A DNA stretch of 64,000 nucleotides, from contig NZ_CP106736.1 of NCBI RefSeq assembly GCF_030035605.1, positions 3,224,001 to 3,288,000 on the forward strand, given 5' to 3'. The DNA is from Silvimonas soli. GTDB lineage: Bacteria; Pseudomonadota; Gammaproteobacteria; Burkholderiales; Chitinibacteraceae. Below, one piece after another: positions 9,301 to 18,074 of the stretch. Within the stretch, counting starts at the first letter, position 1. Every line of letters starts with the position of its first letter. The translations under genes were made by a program, and so were the position numbers. A model generated the notes under the pieces. The model saw only the letters and a list, made by a program, of their open reading frames with translations. It did no database searches and had not been told where the DNA came from.

Positions 9301-9368
9301 AATATTGGCTTTGCAGCCAGGTTGAAATATTTTGCAGAGGTGCTTTACGCAGAAATATTGCGTTGCAG
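9301..9368. promoter_or_regulatory. Three direct repeats upstream of aceA
   Basis: A motif AATATT followed by TTGCAG occurs three times: AATATT at 9301 with TTTGCAG at 9310, AAATATT at 9325 with TTTGCAG at 9331, and AAATATT at 9353 with TTGCAG at 9363. All three lie within 85 bp of the aceA start codon. They look like repeated regulator half-sites; the regulator is unknown. Confidence 0.45.
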
Positions 9369-9808
9369 CATCAAATGTAGTCCGATTTTTATTACTACAT
9401 ATTGGGGATTGCCCCAGGGGCGGAATTTGAAATGCAAAGCGTCCTGAATAAACAGTCGGCTGCTACGTTTTAGCTGATATTGCCCGCCCGTCGTGTCGTT
9501 GCGGCGCAACATAAAAAAACCACATTTTCGGGCTGAAACAGGGGCGCAATCAGGCTGGGCGTACCGTCTGGCGAGCGAAATGGCGCATATGGATTGTCTA
9601 CGCGCACCAGCCTGGTTAATCTCTGCCCGCCCCGGATTGCTGGCTCATACCAATCTGAATGTTTTCGAATGTTTTTTTCCGGGCGGCAAACTGGACGAAA
9701 CCACGACAAGGCCGCTGCGATATGGCGTTCTTGCGAGGCTTTCGTCCGGTTTGAGAAAATTCTGGCCAGGTTAATTGCTCAGGAAAACCGGCCGCCCGGA
9801 TGAATACC
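9369..9808. other. Gap between aceA and grpE
   Basis: About 440 bp without a supported gene. Short ORFs on both strands lack family features. The right end runs into the grpE heat-shock promoter. Confidence 0.5.
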
Positions 9809-9836
9809 CTTGAAATGGGTGGGGTCATCCCCATTT
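9809..9836 (+). promoter_or_regulatory. Sigma-32 heat-shock promoter of grpE
   Basis: CTTGAAA at 9809-9815, a 13-base spacer, then CCCCATTT at 9829-9836. This matches the known sigma-32 consensus (CTTGAA, N13-17, CCCCATnT). It lies 28 bases before the grpE start. Confidence 0.9.
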
Positions 9837-9863
9837 CTCGCTGCATCGTTATGGAGGTTTGCA

Positions 9864-10406
9864 ATGTCAGGTGAAAATCAAAATCAACCGAATCCGGAAA
9901 ATCTGCAGGAAGTAGAAGCAGGCGCCGCCACCGAAGCTGCACAAGATGGCGCGCAACTGGACACCAATCTGGCCGAGTTGCTGGCCGAGCTGGATAAAGC
10001 CCGTCAGGACGTGCTGTACGTGCGTGCCGAAGCCGAGAACATCCGTCGTCGTGCCGCCGAAGAAAACGAAAAAACCCGCAAGTTTGCGATTGAGCGTTTC
10101 GCCCGCGAACTGTTGGCGGTGAAAGATTCGCTGGAAATGGCGATGGCCGATCAGTCTGGCTCGTTTGAAGGCTTGAAGGTCGGCGTTGATCTGACCAACA
10201 AGCAACTGATTGCGGCGTTTGAAAAGGTTGATCTGCAAGAGATCAACCCGCTGGGCGAAAAGCTCGACCCGAACAAGCATCAGGCCATTTCGGTGGCACC
10301 GTCGGACGTTGAGGCGAACACCGTGGTGCAAGTCATGCAAAAGGGCTATGAGTTGTCTGGCCGCGTGATCCGCCCGGCCATGGTCGTGGTGTCCGCTCCG
10401 AAATAA
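9864..10406 (+). CDS. grpE: Nucleotide exchange factor GrpE
   Basis: Co-chaperone that drives ADP release from DnaK. It is a 180-residue protein with an acidic, disordered start, a long dimerising helix (residues 40-90, rich in Glu, Arg and Ala: YVRAEAENIRRRAAEENEK), and a C-terminal beta domain ending YELSGRVIRPAMVVVS. I chose the ATG at 9864 because GGAGG lies 6 bases upstream; the open frame extends 18 codons further but has no ribosome site. It is first in a grpE-dnaK-dnaJ cluster and has its own sigma-32 promoter. hrcA is not next to it, and I saw no CIRCE element. Confidence 0.95.
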   Translation: MSGENQNQPNPENLQEVEAGAATEAAQDGAQLDTNLAELLAELDKARQDVLYVRAEAENIRRRAAEENEKTRKFAIERFARELLAVKDSLEMAMADQSGSFEGLKVGVDLTNKQLIAAFEKVDLQEINPLGEKLDPNKHQAISVAPSDVEANTVVQVMQKGYELSGRVIRPAMVVVSAPK

Positions 10407-10473
10407 ACAATGATCAGGTGGTAATGCGGGGCGCATGGATTGCCGGGAGCAAAAATGGTTCCCTGGTGTTTCT

Positions 10474-10501
10474 CTTGAAAACGCCGTGTACATCCCCACA
10501 T
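10474..10501 (+). promoter_or_regulatory. Sigma-32 heat-shock promoter of dnaK
   Basis: CTTGAAA at 10474-10480, a 13-base spacer, then CCCCACAT at 10494-10501. It has the same spacing as the grpE promoter and lies 76 bases before the dnaK start codon. Confidence 0.85.
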
Positions 10502-10577
10502 CTGCATCAAGGTTATTTATATTGGCTGCCATCGCCCGGTGCGGTGGCACTACAAAAGCATTGAAAGGATTACGAAT

Positions 10578-12512
10578 ATGGCAAAAATCATTGGTATTGA
10601 CCTGGGTACGACGAACTCGTGTGTGGCTGTGATCGAAAACGGTCAGCCTAAAGTGATCGAAAACGCAGAAGGCGCACGCACTACGCCTTCGATCATCGCT
10701 TATCAAGAAGATGGCGAGACCCTGGTTGGCGCACCGGCCAAACGTCAGGCCGTAACCAACCCGCGCAATACGCTGTACGCAGTGAAGCGTCTGATTGGCC
10801 GCAAGTTCGGCGAGAAAGAAGTTCAGAAAGACATCGACCTGATGCCTTATTCCATCGTCAAGGCCGACAATGGCGACGCATGGGTTGAAGTACGTGGCAA
10901 CAAAATGGCACCGCCGCAAATCTCGGCCGACGTGCTGCGCAAGATGAAGAAAACCGCTGAAGACTATCTGGGCGAAGAAGTGACCGAAGCCGTGATTACC
11001 GTACCGGCCTACTTCAACGACAGCCAGCGCCAAGCCACCAAAGATGCGGGCCGCATCGCTGGTCTGGATGTAAAGCGCATTATCAACGAGCCGACCGCTG
11101 CTGCTTTGGCCTTTGGTCTGGACAAGAACGAAAAGGGCGATCGCAAGATTGCCGTATATGACTTGGGCGGCGGTACTTTCGATATCTCGATCATCGAAAT
11201 TGCAGATGTCGATGGCGACAAGCAGTTTGAAGTGCTGGCTACCAACGGTGACACGTTCCTGGGCGGTGAAGACTTCGACCAACGCATCATTGATTACATC
11301 ATTGGTGAGTTCCAGAAAGACACCGGCATCAATCTGAAGCAAGACGTGATGGCGCTGCAACGCCTGAAAGAAGCGGCAGAAAAAGCCAAGATCGAACTCT
11401 CGTCCACTGCGCAGACTGAAATCAACCTGCCGTACGTGACCATGGATGCAACTGGTCCGAAGCACTTGACGCTGAAAATCACCCGCGCCAAGTTCGAAAG
11501 CCTGGTTGATGATCTGATCGAGCGTTCGATTGAGCCTTGCCGCGTGGCACTGAAAGATGCCGGTCTGAAAATCACCGACATCGACGACGTGATCCTGGTC
11601 GGCGGTCAGACCCGTATGCCCAAGGTGCTGGACAAGGTTAAAGAGTTCTTCGGCAAAGACCCGCGTCGTGACGTGAACCCGGACGAAGCCGTTGCTGTTG
11701 GCGCTGCGATTCAGGGCGCCGTGTTGTCGGGCGATCGTAAAGACGTGCTGCTGCTGGATGTGTCGCCGCTGTCGCTGGGCATTGAAACCCTGGGTAGCGT
11801 GATGACCAAGCTGATCCAGAAGAACACCACGATTCCGACCAAGGCATCGCAAGTGTTCTCGACTGCAGACGACAACCAGAGCGCCGTGACCATTCATGTG
11901 CTGCAAGGCGAGCGCGAAATGGCGTCGGCCAACAAGAGCCTGGGCCAGTTCAACCTGGAAGGTATCCCGTCGGCACCGCGTGGCACGCCACAAATTGAAG
12001 TGATTTTTGATATCGACGCCAACGGCATCTTGCATGTGTCCGCCAAGGACAAGGCCACCGGCAAAGAAAACAAGATCACCATCAAGGCGAACTCGGGTCT
12101 GTCGGAAGACGAAATCCAGCAAATGGTGAAAGATGCTGAAGCCCACGCTGAAGAAGACAAGAAGGTGCGTGAACTGGTTGATGCCAAGAACAGCGCCGAC
12201 GGCCTGATTCACCAGGTGAAGAAATCGCTGACCGACTTTGGTGACAAGGTTTCGGCTGAAGAAAAGACCGCAATCGAAGCTGCGATCAAGGATCTGGAAG
12301 AAGTCATCAAGGGCGACGACAAAGAAGCCATTGATGCCAAGTCCAACACCTTGATGCAAGCCAGCCACAAACTGGCCGAGCAAATGTACGCGGCACAAGG
12401 TGGTGACGCCGGTGCAGCGGGCGCGGCTGGTGCAGGCGCGCAAGCCGATGCCGGTAAAGACGACGGCAACGTGGTCGATGCTGAATACACCGAAGTGAAA
12501 GACAACAAGTAA
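10578..12512 (+). CDS. dnaK: Chaperone DnaK (Hsp70)
   Basis: ATP-dependent Hsp70 chaperone of the cytoplasm, working with DnaJ and GrpE. It is a 644-residue protein, the usual length. The nucleotide-binding domain begins KIIGIDLGTTNSCVAV and holds the VYDLGGGTFDISI phosphate motif. The DVSPLSLGIETLG segment opens the substrate-binding domain, followed by the helical lid and a Gly/Ala-rich tail ending in VVDAEYTEVKD. I chose the ATG at 10578, with AAAGGA about 9 bases upstream. It has its own heat-shock promoter, and a hairpin with a T-rich tail separates it from dnaJ. Confidence 0.98.
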   Translation: MAKIIGIDLGTTNSCVAVIENGQPKVIENAEGARTTPSIIAYQEDGETLVGAPAKRQAVTNPRNTLYAVKRLIGRKFGEKEVQKDIDLMPYSIVKADNGDAWVEVRGNKMAPPQISADVLRKMKKTAEDYLGEEVTEAVITVPAYFNDSQRQATKDAGRIAGLDVKRIINEPTAAALAFGLDKNEKGDRKIAVYDLGGGTFDISIIEIADVDGDKQFEVLATNGDTFLGGEDFDQRIIDYIIGEFQKDTGINLKQDVMALQRLKEAAEKAKIELSSTAQTEINLPYVTMDATGPKHLTLKITRAKFESLVDDLIERSIEPCRVALKDAGLKITDIDDVILVGGQTRMPKVLDKVKEFFGKDPRRDVNPDEAVAVGAAIQGAVLSGDRKDVLLLDVSPLSLGIETLGSVMTKLIQKNTTIPTKASQVFSTADDNQSAVTIHVLQGEREMASANKSLGQFNLEGIPSAPRGTPQIEVIFDIDANGILHVSAKDKATGKENKITIKANSGLSEDEIQQMVKDAEAHAEEDKKVRELVDAKNSADGLIHQVKKSLTDFGDKVSAEEKTAIEAAIKDLEEVIKGDDKEAIDAKSNTLMQASHKLAEQMYAAQGGDAGAAGAAGAGAQADAGKDDGNVVDAEYTEVKDNK

Positions 12513-12538
12513 GTCGCGGCTGAGATAAACCGCATCGG

Positions 12539-12577
12539 GGCACGGCGTCGTTGAATCGGCGTCCGTGCCTTTCTTGT
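12539..12577 (+). terminator. Hairpin between dnaK and dnaJ
   Basis: GGCACGG at 12539-12545 pairs with CCGTGCC at 12563-12569, followed by TTTCTTGTTT. The stem is short for its loop of 17 bases, so partial termination or mRNA end protection that lowers dnaJ relative to dnaK is more likely than a full stop. Confidence 0.6.
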
Positions 12578-12593
12578 TTAGCGAGAGAAAGCA

Positions 12594-13733
12594 ATGTCAA
12601 AAAAAGATTTTTACGAATCATTGGGTGTCAATCGCGATGCTTCGGACGATGACATCAAAAAGGCTTATCGCAAACTCGCGATGAAATACCATCCGGACCG
12701 TAATCCGGACAGCAAAGAATCCGAAGAAAAGTTCAAGGAAATCAAAGAGGCGTACGAAATCCTCTCTGACGGGCAGAAGCGCGCAGCGTATGACCAATAC
12801 GGTCACGCCGGTGTAGATCCGCAAGCCGGTATGGGCGGCGGGGGCGGCTTTGGCGGGGGCGGTTTTGCTGATGCGTTCTCGGATATCTTTGGCGATATCT
12901 TCGGTGGTGGCCAAGGCGGCGGCGGGCGTGGTGGTCGCAGCAATGTGTATCGCGGTTCTGACCTGCGCTACAACATGGAAATCACGCTGGAAGAAGCGGC
13001 ACGCGGTGTTGAGCGGCAGATCAAGATTCCGGCACACGACGAATGCGATGTCTGTCGCGGTTCCGGCGCCAAGCCAGGTACTGAAGCCAAGACCTGCCAC
13101 ACGTGTAATGGCCAGGGCCAGGTGCGCGTATCGCAAGGCTTCTTCTCGATCCAGCAAACCTGCCCGACATGCCACGGCAGCGGCAAGTACATTCCTGACC
13201 CATGCCGCAACTGTCATGGTACTGGTCGCGTGCAGACCACCAAGACGCTAGCGGTGAAGATTCCGTCCGGCGTGGATGAGGGTGATCGCATCCGTTTGAC
13301 TGGCGAAGGCGAGCCGGGCGTTAACGGCGGCCCGCATGGCGATTTGTATGTGGTGATCCACATCAAGGCACACAGCGTATTCGAGCGTGAAGGCAACGAT
13401 CTGCATTGCGAAATGCCGATCAGCATCTCTGCGGCAGCCTTGGGTGGCGAGATCGAGATTCCGACACTGGATGGCAAGGCGCGGATTTCGATCCCGGCCG
13501 GTACGCAATCCGGTCAGGTATTCCGTTTGCGCGGCAAGGGCATCAAGGGCGTGCGTAGCTCGGTGCAGGGCGATTTGATGTGCCACGTCATGCTGGAAAC
13601 CCCGGTGAATTTGACGCCACGCCAGAAAGAACTGATGCGTGAGTTCGAGCAGATCAGCCAGGGCGAACCGGCCAAGCATAATCCGCGTGCCAAGTCGTTT
13701 ATGGACAAGGTGAAGGATTTCTTCGGCGGTTGA
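12594..13733 (+). CDS. dnaJ: Chaperone DnaJ (Hsp40)
   Basis: Co-chaperone that stimulates DnaK ATPase and delivers substrates. It is a 379-residue type I DnaJ. The J-domain (residues 1-70) has the HPD motif in KYHPDRNPD. A Gly/Phe-rich linker runs from about 75 to 120. Four zinc-finger repeats are complete: CDVCRGSG, CHTCNGQG, CPTCHGSG and CRNCHGTG. Two C-terminal beta domains follow. It is 81 bases after dnaK, behind a hairpin, and ends at a strong terminator. Confidence 0.98.
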   Translation: MSKKDFYESLGVNRDASDDDIKKAYRKLAMKYHPDRNPDSKESEEKFKEIKEAYEILSDGQKRAAYDQYGHAGVDPQAGMGGGGGFGGGGFADAFSDIFGDIFGGGQGGGGRGGRSNVYRGSDLRYNMEITLEEAARGVERQIKIPAHDECDVCRGSGAKPGTEAKTCHTCNGQGQVRVSQGFFSIQQTCPTCHGSGKYIPDPCRNCHGTGRVQTTKTLAVKIPSGVDEGDRIRLTGEGEPGVNGGPHGDLYVVIHIKAHSVFEREGNDLHCEMPISISAAALGGEIEIPTLDGKARISIPAGTQSGQVFRLRGKGIKGVRSSVQGDLMCHVMLETPVNLTPRQKELMREFEQISQGEPAKHNPRAKSFMDKVKDFFGG

Positions 13734-13764
13734 TTGCGCCCGAAGTGAGATATTCAGCACGATG

Positions 13765-13792
13765 AAAACCCGCCCATGTGGCGGGTTTTTTT
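13765..13792 (+). terminator. Intrinsic terminator of dnaJ
   Basis: A 7-bp stem ACCCGCC / GGCGGGT is flanked by an A-run and followed by seven T residues, 32 bases after the dnaJ stop. Confidence 0.9.
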
Positions 13793-13907
13793 ATGCGATG
13801 GCGATGCCTCTAAATATTGCCTGGCCATTTTTTCGGACGGCCAGCGGTGGGCTGCGCGCAGGCATGATAGAAAGAAGAATCTTCACCTGAGATTGGCGGG
13901 AGTTCAC

Positions 13908-14981
13908 ATGCAGATCGGCTTGATTGGTTTGGGGGCAGTGGTCGAAACGGCGTACTTGCCAGCGCTGCAGCGCTCCGGCATGCCTGACTTGCAGTGTTAT
14001 GGTTTTGATATTGAGCCGTTACGCCAGCCGGGTGGCGTGAAGCGCTGTGCCAGCCTGGCGGACTTGCTGGCAAAACCGCTGGATATGGTGTTCGTCACCA
14101 CTTCATCTACCCAGCATCTGGCGGCGCTGGAGCAAGCCCTCGCTTCGCCGGTTCAGCGCATTGTGGTTGAAAAACCGGTGGTGGCCAGCCTCGCGCAAAT
14201 GGCACATCTCAAAACATTGCTGGCGCAAACCAACACCGCCCCCCGCGTGCTGGCGCTGGATCACTGGATGGCGCGCAGCAGTGCTTTGCCGGCAACCGGT
14301 ACTGACTCATCCGGCTGGATATCAGCAGACATTTCATCGTCAATCAAACCACAGCTGCGGCTGGCTGACGTGACGCACATCGAAGGCTTTTTGCAAGAGC
14401 CCAGCGGGTTCAATGACCAAGGTGAATCCATCGCGCTGAACTTCGCCACCGGCGCGCCCGACACTCGCCAGTTATGCCACCCGGATGGCGTGATTCTGGA
14501 TACGGGCACGCATGTGCTGGCGCTGTTGCGCGAGATCGTGAGTCAGCTCGGTGGTGATGACAGTCTGGAGTTACGGCTGGTTGCCGCTCAGGATCGCCTT
14601 GGCCAGCCAATCGAGCGTGGCGATACCCAGACTGCCGAAGGCTCCGCTCATTTGCAGGGGCAAATCAGCGGCATACCGCTCGATATCTGGCTGGATAAGT
14701 ACGCTGGCCCGCAGGGTGGGCAAAAAGGGTGGCGTATTCATTTACGCGATGGCCGCATCGTCAGTCTGGATCGACGCGGTAATGCGGATGTGGTGGAATT
14801 GCAGGATGGCGGGCTAGTGACCAGTTGGCAGCGGCCTGGTCCGATTTATGACCACTGCCTGCGCGCCTTGCTCACGGACGATGGCAAGTTGTTCGCTCAA
14901 GCCGCGGTGATGACGCGCCGCCGGATGGCGGAGGTTGAGGCGTTGTTGCAGTTGCAGCAAGGCTTGCGCGGGCCGCATTGA
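13908..14981 (+). CDS. Gfo/Idh/MocA-family oxidoreductase
   Basis: A 357-residue NAD(P)-dependent oxidoreductase-like protein. The Rossmann start is MQIGLIGLGAVVETAYLPAL; VFVTTSSTQHL and the family motif EKPV (IVVEKPVVASL, near residue 90) follow. The C-terminal half should form the alpha/beta substrate domain, with HPDGVILDTGTHVLALLRE near its start. I chose the ATG at 13908 with GGCGGGAG upstream; the frame is open 44 codons further but runs into the dnaJ terminator region. Substrate unknown, probably a sugar or sugar derivative. It is a single gene ending near a large inverted repeat. Confidence 0.85.
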   Translation: MQIGLIGLGAVVETAYLPALQRSGMPDLQCYGFDIEPLRQPGGVKRCASLADLLAKPLDMVFVTTSSTQHLAALEQALASPVQRIVVEKPVVASLAQMAHLKTLLAQTNTAPRVLALDHWMARSSALPATGTDSSGWISADISSSIKPQLRLADVTHIEGFLQEPSGFNDQGESIALNFATGAPDTRQLCHPDGVILDTGTHVLALLREIVSQLGGDDSLELRLVAAQDRLGQPIERGDTQTAEGSAHLQGQISGIPLDIWLDKYAGPQGGQKGWRIHLRDGRIVSLDRRGNADVVELQDGGLVTSWQRPGPIYDHCLRALLTDDGKLFAQAAVMTRRRMAEVEALLQLQQGLRGPH

Positions 14982-15010
14982 GCCTGCCCGATCATCTAGC
15001 TCGCTTTCAG

Positions 15011-15068
15011 TTGGTGCTCACCCGATTGCGAGGCTTGCTGGTGCATGGCCGCAATCGGGTGAGCATCA
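15011..15068. repeat. Long inverted repeat between convergent genes
   Basis: A 20-bp arm at 15011-15030 (TTGGTGCTCACCCGATTGCG) pairs with 15050-15069 around a 19-base loop, with a single G-T mismatch. The right arm covers the stop codon of the tautomerase gene at 15066-15068. There is no T-run on either side, so it is not a standard intrinsic terminator. Confidence 0.8.
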
Positions 15069-15425
15069 ACCGGCAAAATAAAACGCCGGATCAATCGGCA
15101 CGATCTCGACCCGCAGCTGGCAAGCTTCGGCATCAAATTTGTCGCGGAAAGTCTTTTTGAGCTCTTCCAGTAACGCTTGTCCCAATTCTTTCTTCAGTGC
15201 TTCGCTGCGTGTCGTCATGGTGGCGACGATGACGTGTACGAAGGACTTGTCCGGCGCCTCGTTCAAACCCACCTGAAACTGATCCAGCCGGATCACGCGC
15301 CCCTTCACGTCATTCATGGCGAACTGGCCGGTCGCGGCAAATGCGCCATGCAGGCGGCCCAGTAATTCGGTGGGGACAAACTGGTTCGTCAGATTGGCGG
15401 TGTATTGCAGGGTGAGATTAGGCAT
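15066..15425 (-). CDS. 5-carboxymethyl-2-hydroxymuconate isomerase-like tautomerase
   Basis: A 119-residue protein of the CHMI branch of the tautomerase superfamily, which isomerises ketone and enol forms in aromatic-acid breakdown. After removal of the initiator Met the protein would begin with Pro, the catalytic base of the superfamily (MPNLTLQYTANL). I chose the ATG at 15425 over one 33 bases upstream for that reason. SFVHVIVATMTTRSEALKKELG is typical of the domain. No other homoprotocatechuate genes are near, so the true substrate is open. Confidence 0.8.
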   Translation of the reverse strand: MPNLTLQYTANLTNQFVPTELLGRLHGAFAATGQFAMNDVKGRVIRLDQFQVGLNEAPDKSFVHVIVATMTTRSEALKKELGQALLEELKKTFRDKFDAEACQLRVEIVPIDPAFYFAG

Positions 15426-15501
15426 GAGAGTGACTTGGCAGGAGATCAATATGGGCATCGTAGCTTGAAGGTGTAGCTCGCGCCAAGACGCGATACCGGA
15501 A

Positions 15502-15531
15502 AAGAAAAACCCCGCATTGCGCGGGGTTTCT
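15502..15531 (-). terminator. Intrinsic terminator of the GH20 gene
   Basis: On the minus strand a 9-bp stem AAACCCCGC / GCGGGGTTT ends in a T-rich run (TTTTTCTTTT). It lies 27 bases past the GH20 stop. It may also act weakly on the plus strand. Confidence 0.88.
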
Positions 15532-15557
15532 GTTGCAGCTGCAAACCTCAGGGCCGG

Positions 15558-18074
15558 TTATACATCCACGCTTACTGTACGGCTCTTGCGGTTGGTGTGG
15601 CTGAAGCTGGCGAGCTTGACCGTGCCCTTGGCCGCGATGGCGCCGCTGTAAACCGCCGAGCTTGCATCTGGCTCGCTGCCGTCGGTGGTGTAGCGGACGG
15701 TGAGGCCCGGCGCGCTGGTGTTGGCCAGCACCTTGCCGCCTTCCACAATCGCGCCCGGCAACGGGATGCGATAACCGTAGCCGCCGAGGAAGCCATCCAG
15801 CCGTGGCAGCTCGCGCTGACCCAGGCGGTTGGCGAACTCATTCCAGTCGGTAGCCATTTTGGCGTTGCGCTGGTCGGCATCGGCGATAAAGGTCCAGCCC
15901 GGATCTTGTGCCCAGGCACGTTCCGCCAAGGCGATGATGCGTGGGCAAGTCAGATATTCCACACGACCCGGATTGCGGGCGTTTTCACCCCAGACCTGAC
16001 CTTGAATACCCAGCACGTTCTGCACGCCGGTTTCGGTCAGGCGCGCCATTTTATCCAGCGCGGCGCGGTCCAGCGGGTGGCCAAACAGGTTCACCGTAGC
16101 GGTGGTGTAGATATCCAGCGGGCAAAACCAGAATGGCTTGCGCGTCTCGATAAAACCGCCCCAGTAATAGCCAGGCTCTGCCGGGTCTTTGGCGTAGGCC
16201 AGGTCAAAGTACAAGTCGGTGACGTTGGAGAGCACGACCTTGTAACCGGCATTGGCCAGTTGATAGGCGATATCTTCCTGGCCCCAGCCCCAGACGTTGT
16301 TCCAGATGTATGGGCGGAAGTTGGCGTCTTTGAACTTGGGATTCGGTGCCAGTTTGTGGCTGCCGTCCGGTTGGTGTTCTTTGATCAGCGCGATTTCTTC
16401 CCAGCCTGCAACCGCCAGGTTGTGGCGCGTGAGGATGTCGCGGAAGCGGCTCAGGAAGTAATCCTGCAGTTCCTGGATGGTCTTCATGCCCTTGTCGGCC
16501 ATGAATGCCTGGCAAATCGGCGAGCCTTCCCAAGCGCCGTGCGGAATCTCGTCGCCACCGGTATGCAGCGCTTTGAATGGCGCGCCCGCTTCGATAAACA
16601 TGGCTTCGATATCCGACACCACGGTTTCGATAAAGCGGTAGCACGATTCTTTGGCAATGCAGATGACGTTGTCGTTCCACAACTGGACGGATTCGTATTT
16701 GGACTGATCGTCAAAATCAGTCAGCAAATATTCTTCGGCCTCGTTGACGCGACCTTCAGCCAGCAGGCGCGTGTAACGCACATTCATGGCCTTGATGGCG
16801 GCCCGGGCGTGGCCAGGCACGTCGAACTCAGGGATGACTTCGATATGGCGTTCAGTGGCAAAGCGCAGAATTTCGATAAAGTCAGCGCGAGTGTAATAGC
16901 CGGTGCCGTGCGAACCTTCGACTTCGGCGCCAGAGCCGAAACATGGCACCAGATTGTCGGTTTCATCCAGCGTGAAACCGCGTTTGGAGCCAATCTCGGT
17001 CAGTTCCGGCAGCGTCGGGATTTCCACGCGCCAGCCTTCATCGTCGGTGACGTGAAAGTGGAACTTGTTGAGCTTGTACAGCGCCATCACTTCCAGCAAA
17101 CGCAGCACGGTGGTTTTGCTGGAGAAGTTGCGGCCCACATCCAGATGCATGCCGCGATAGGCAAAGCGTGGGGCGTCGGTGACTTTCACCGCAGCGACGG
17201 CTAGCGTTGGCTGCTCGTTCAGCCACGCAGCTACGGGCAGCAACTGGCGCAGACTCTGAATGCCGTTGAACACGCCATGTGCGGTCACGCCGGTAATGCT
17301 GATGCCAGCAGCGGTAACTTCCAGTTCGTAGGCTTCGTCGCTATTGCCGGTGGCATGCGGGAGAGTCACTTTGCCCAGTTGCAGCACAATGCCTTTGCCT
17401 TGCGCTGCGCGGGCCGGGGTGACTCCCAGATCGGCCAGGCTTTGCTGCAGGAATGCGGCTTCTGACGTCAGTTCAGCAGAGTGCACGATCAATGTTTGTG
17501 CATCGATCACAAACTGGCCGTGGCCGCTGACTTGCGCCTGTGGAGTAGGAGTGATCTGGCCAACTTGCGCAGCAGGCAGCAGGCTCAAGTCTTTGTTGTC
17601 GGCGTAGCGGGTGGCGGCGGTAACGGGTTCTACCTTGTCGCTCAGGCTACGGTTGCGCTGTTCCGGGCTGGTGAACGGAACGATTTCCGGATCGCCAATC
17701 GCCTGGGCGGTTGCGGCCGGAGTGCCATCGTCATAAACCACGTAAAAGCCCAGCGGCGCGTCGGTTTCCTGGATCACCCAGAACATGCCTTTGTAGCCAA
17801 TCTTGCGCGATTCGCCTGCGGCCAGGGCACCAAACTCAGCGGTCGGCACCAGCTTCCACAGGTCACCGTTGATCTGGCTGATGGCGACGCCACCACCTAC
17901 AGAATCCGGATGAATCTTGCGGCAGGTATTGAAGTACAGCGCCCAGTCGCTCCCGGAGAGCGGCGTGGCGGAATGGTTGGTGAGGGTAAGCTCAGCTAGA
18001 AAGTTGTCGCCCTCATGATGGTTGGTAATGCATTCCCATTTGAGTTTGAGCTGTGCGCCTGTGGGTCGGGTCAT
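15558..18074 (-). CDS. Beta-N-acetylhexosaminidase (chitobiase), GH20
   Basis: Hydrolyses chitobiose and related GlcNAc-ended sugars to GlcNAc. It is an 838-residue protein with the full chitobiase layout: an N-terminal carbohydrate-binding-like domain (about 1-150, LKLKWECITNHHEGDNF), a GH20b domain (about 180-300), the GH20 barrel (about 305-700), and a C-terminal Ig-like domain. The catalytic Asp-Glu pair is in LHTGGDEIPHGAW near residue 507. I chose the ATG at 18074, with AGGAG 7 bases upstream. No signal peptide is visible, so the enzyme should act in the cytoplasm on imported chitobiose. It is monocistronic, with a strong terminator. Confidence 0.93.
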   Translation of the reverse strand: MTRPTGAQLKLKWECITNHHEGDNFLAELTLTNHSATPLSGSDWALYFNTCRKIHPDSVGGGVAISQINGDLWKLVPTAEFGALAAGESRKIGYKGMFWVIQETDAPLGFYVVYDDGTPAATAQAIGDPEIVPFTSPEQRNRSLSDKVEPVTAATRYADNKDLSLLPAAQVGQITPTPQAQVSGHGQFVIDAQTLIVHSAELTSEAAFLQQSLADLGVTPARAAQGKGIVLQLGKVTLPHATGNSDEAYELEVTAAGISITGVTAHGVFNGIQSLRQLLPVAAWLNEQPTLAVAAVKVTDAPRFAYRGMHLDVGRNFSSKTTVLRLLEVMALYKLNKFHFHVTDDEGWRVEIPTLPELTEIGSKRGFTLDETDNLVPCFGSGAEVEGSHGTGYYTRADFIEILRFATERHIEVIPEFDVPGHARAAIKAMNVRYTRLLAEGRVNEAEEYLLTDFDDQSKYESVQLWNDNVICIAKESCYRFIETVVSDIEAMFIEAGAPFKALHTGGDEIPHGAWEGSPICQAFMADKGMKTIQELQDYFLSRFRDILTRHNLAVAGWEEIALIKEHQPDGSHKLAPNPKFKDANFRPYIWNNVWGWGQEDIAYQLANAGYKVVLSNVTDLYFDLAYAKDPAEPGYYWGGFIETRKPFWFCPLDIYTTATVNLFGHPLDRAALDKMARLTETGVQNVLGIQGQVWGENARNPGRVEYLTCPRIIALAERAWAQDPGWTFIADADQRNAKMATDWNEFANRLGQRELPRLDGFLGGYGYRIPLPGAIVEGGKVLANTSAPGLTVRYTTDGSEPDASSAVYSGAIAAKGTVKLASFSHTNRKSRTVSVDV

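Noticed and set aside
9700..9860. CIRCE element (HrcA site) before grpE
   Set aside because: The TTAGCACTC-N9-GAGTGCTAA pattern is not present; sigma-32 promoters explain heat control.
9867..12443. 858-codon open frame antisense to grpE-dnaK
   Set aside because: It mirrors the codon pattern of dnaK, shows no family motifs, and crosses two known genes. It is a compositional shadow.
15066..15425. Part of a homoprotocatechuate degradation operon
   Set aside because: The CHMI-like gene has no hpa neighbours, so I kept the family call but not the pathway.
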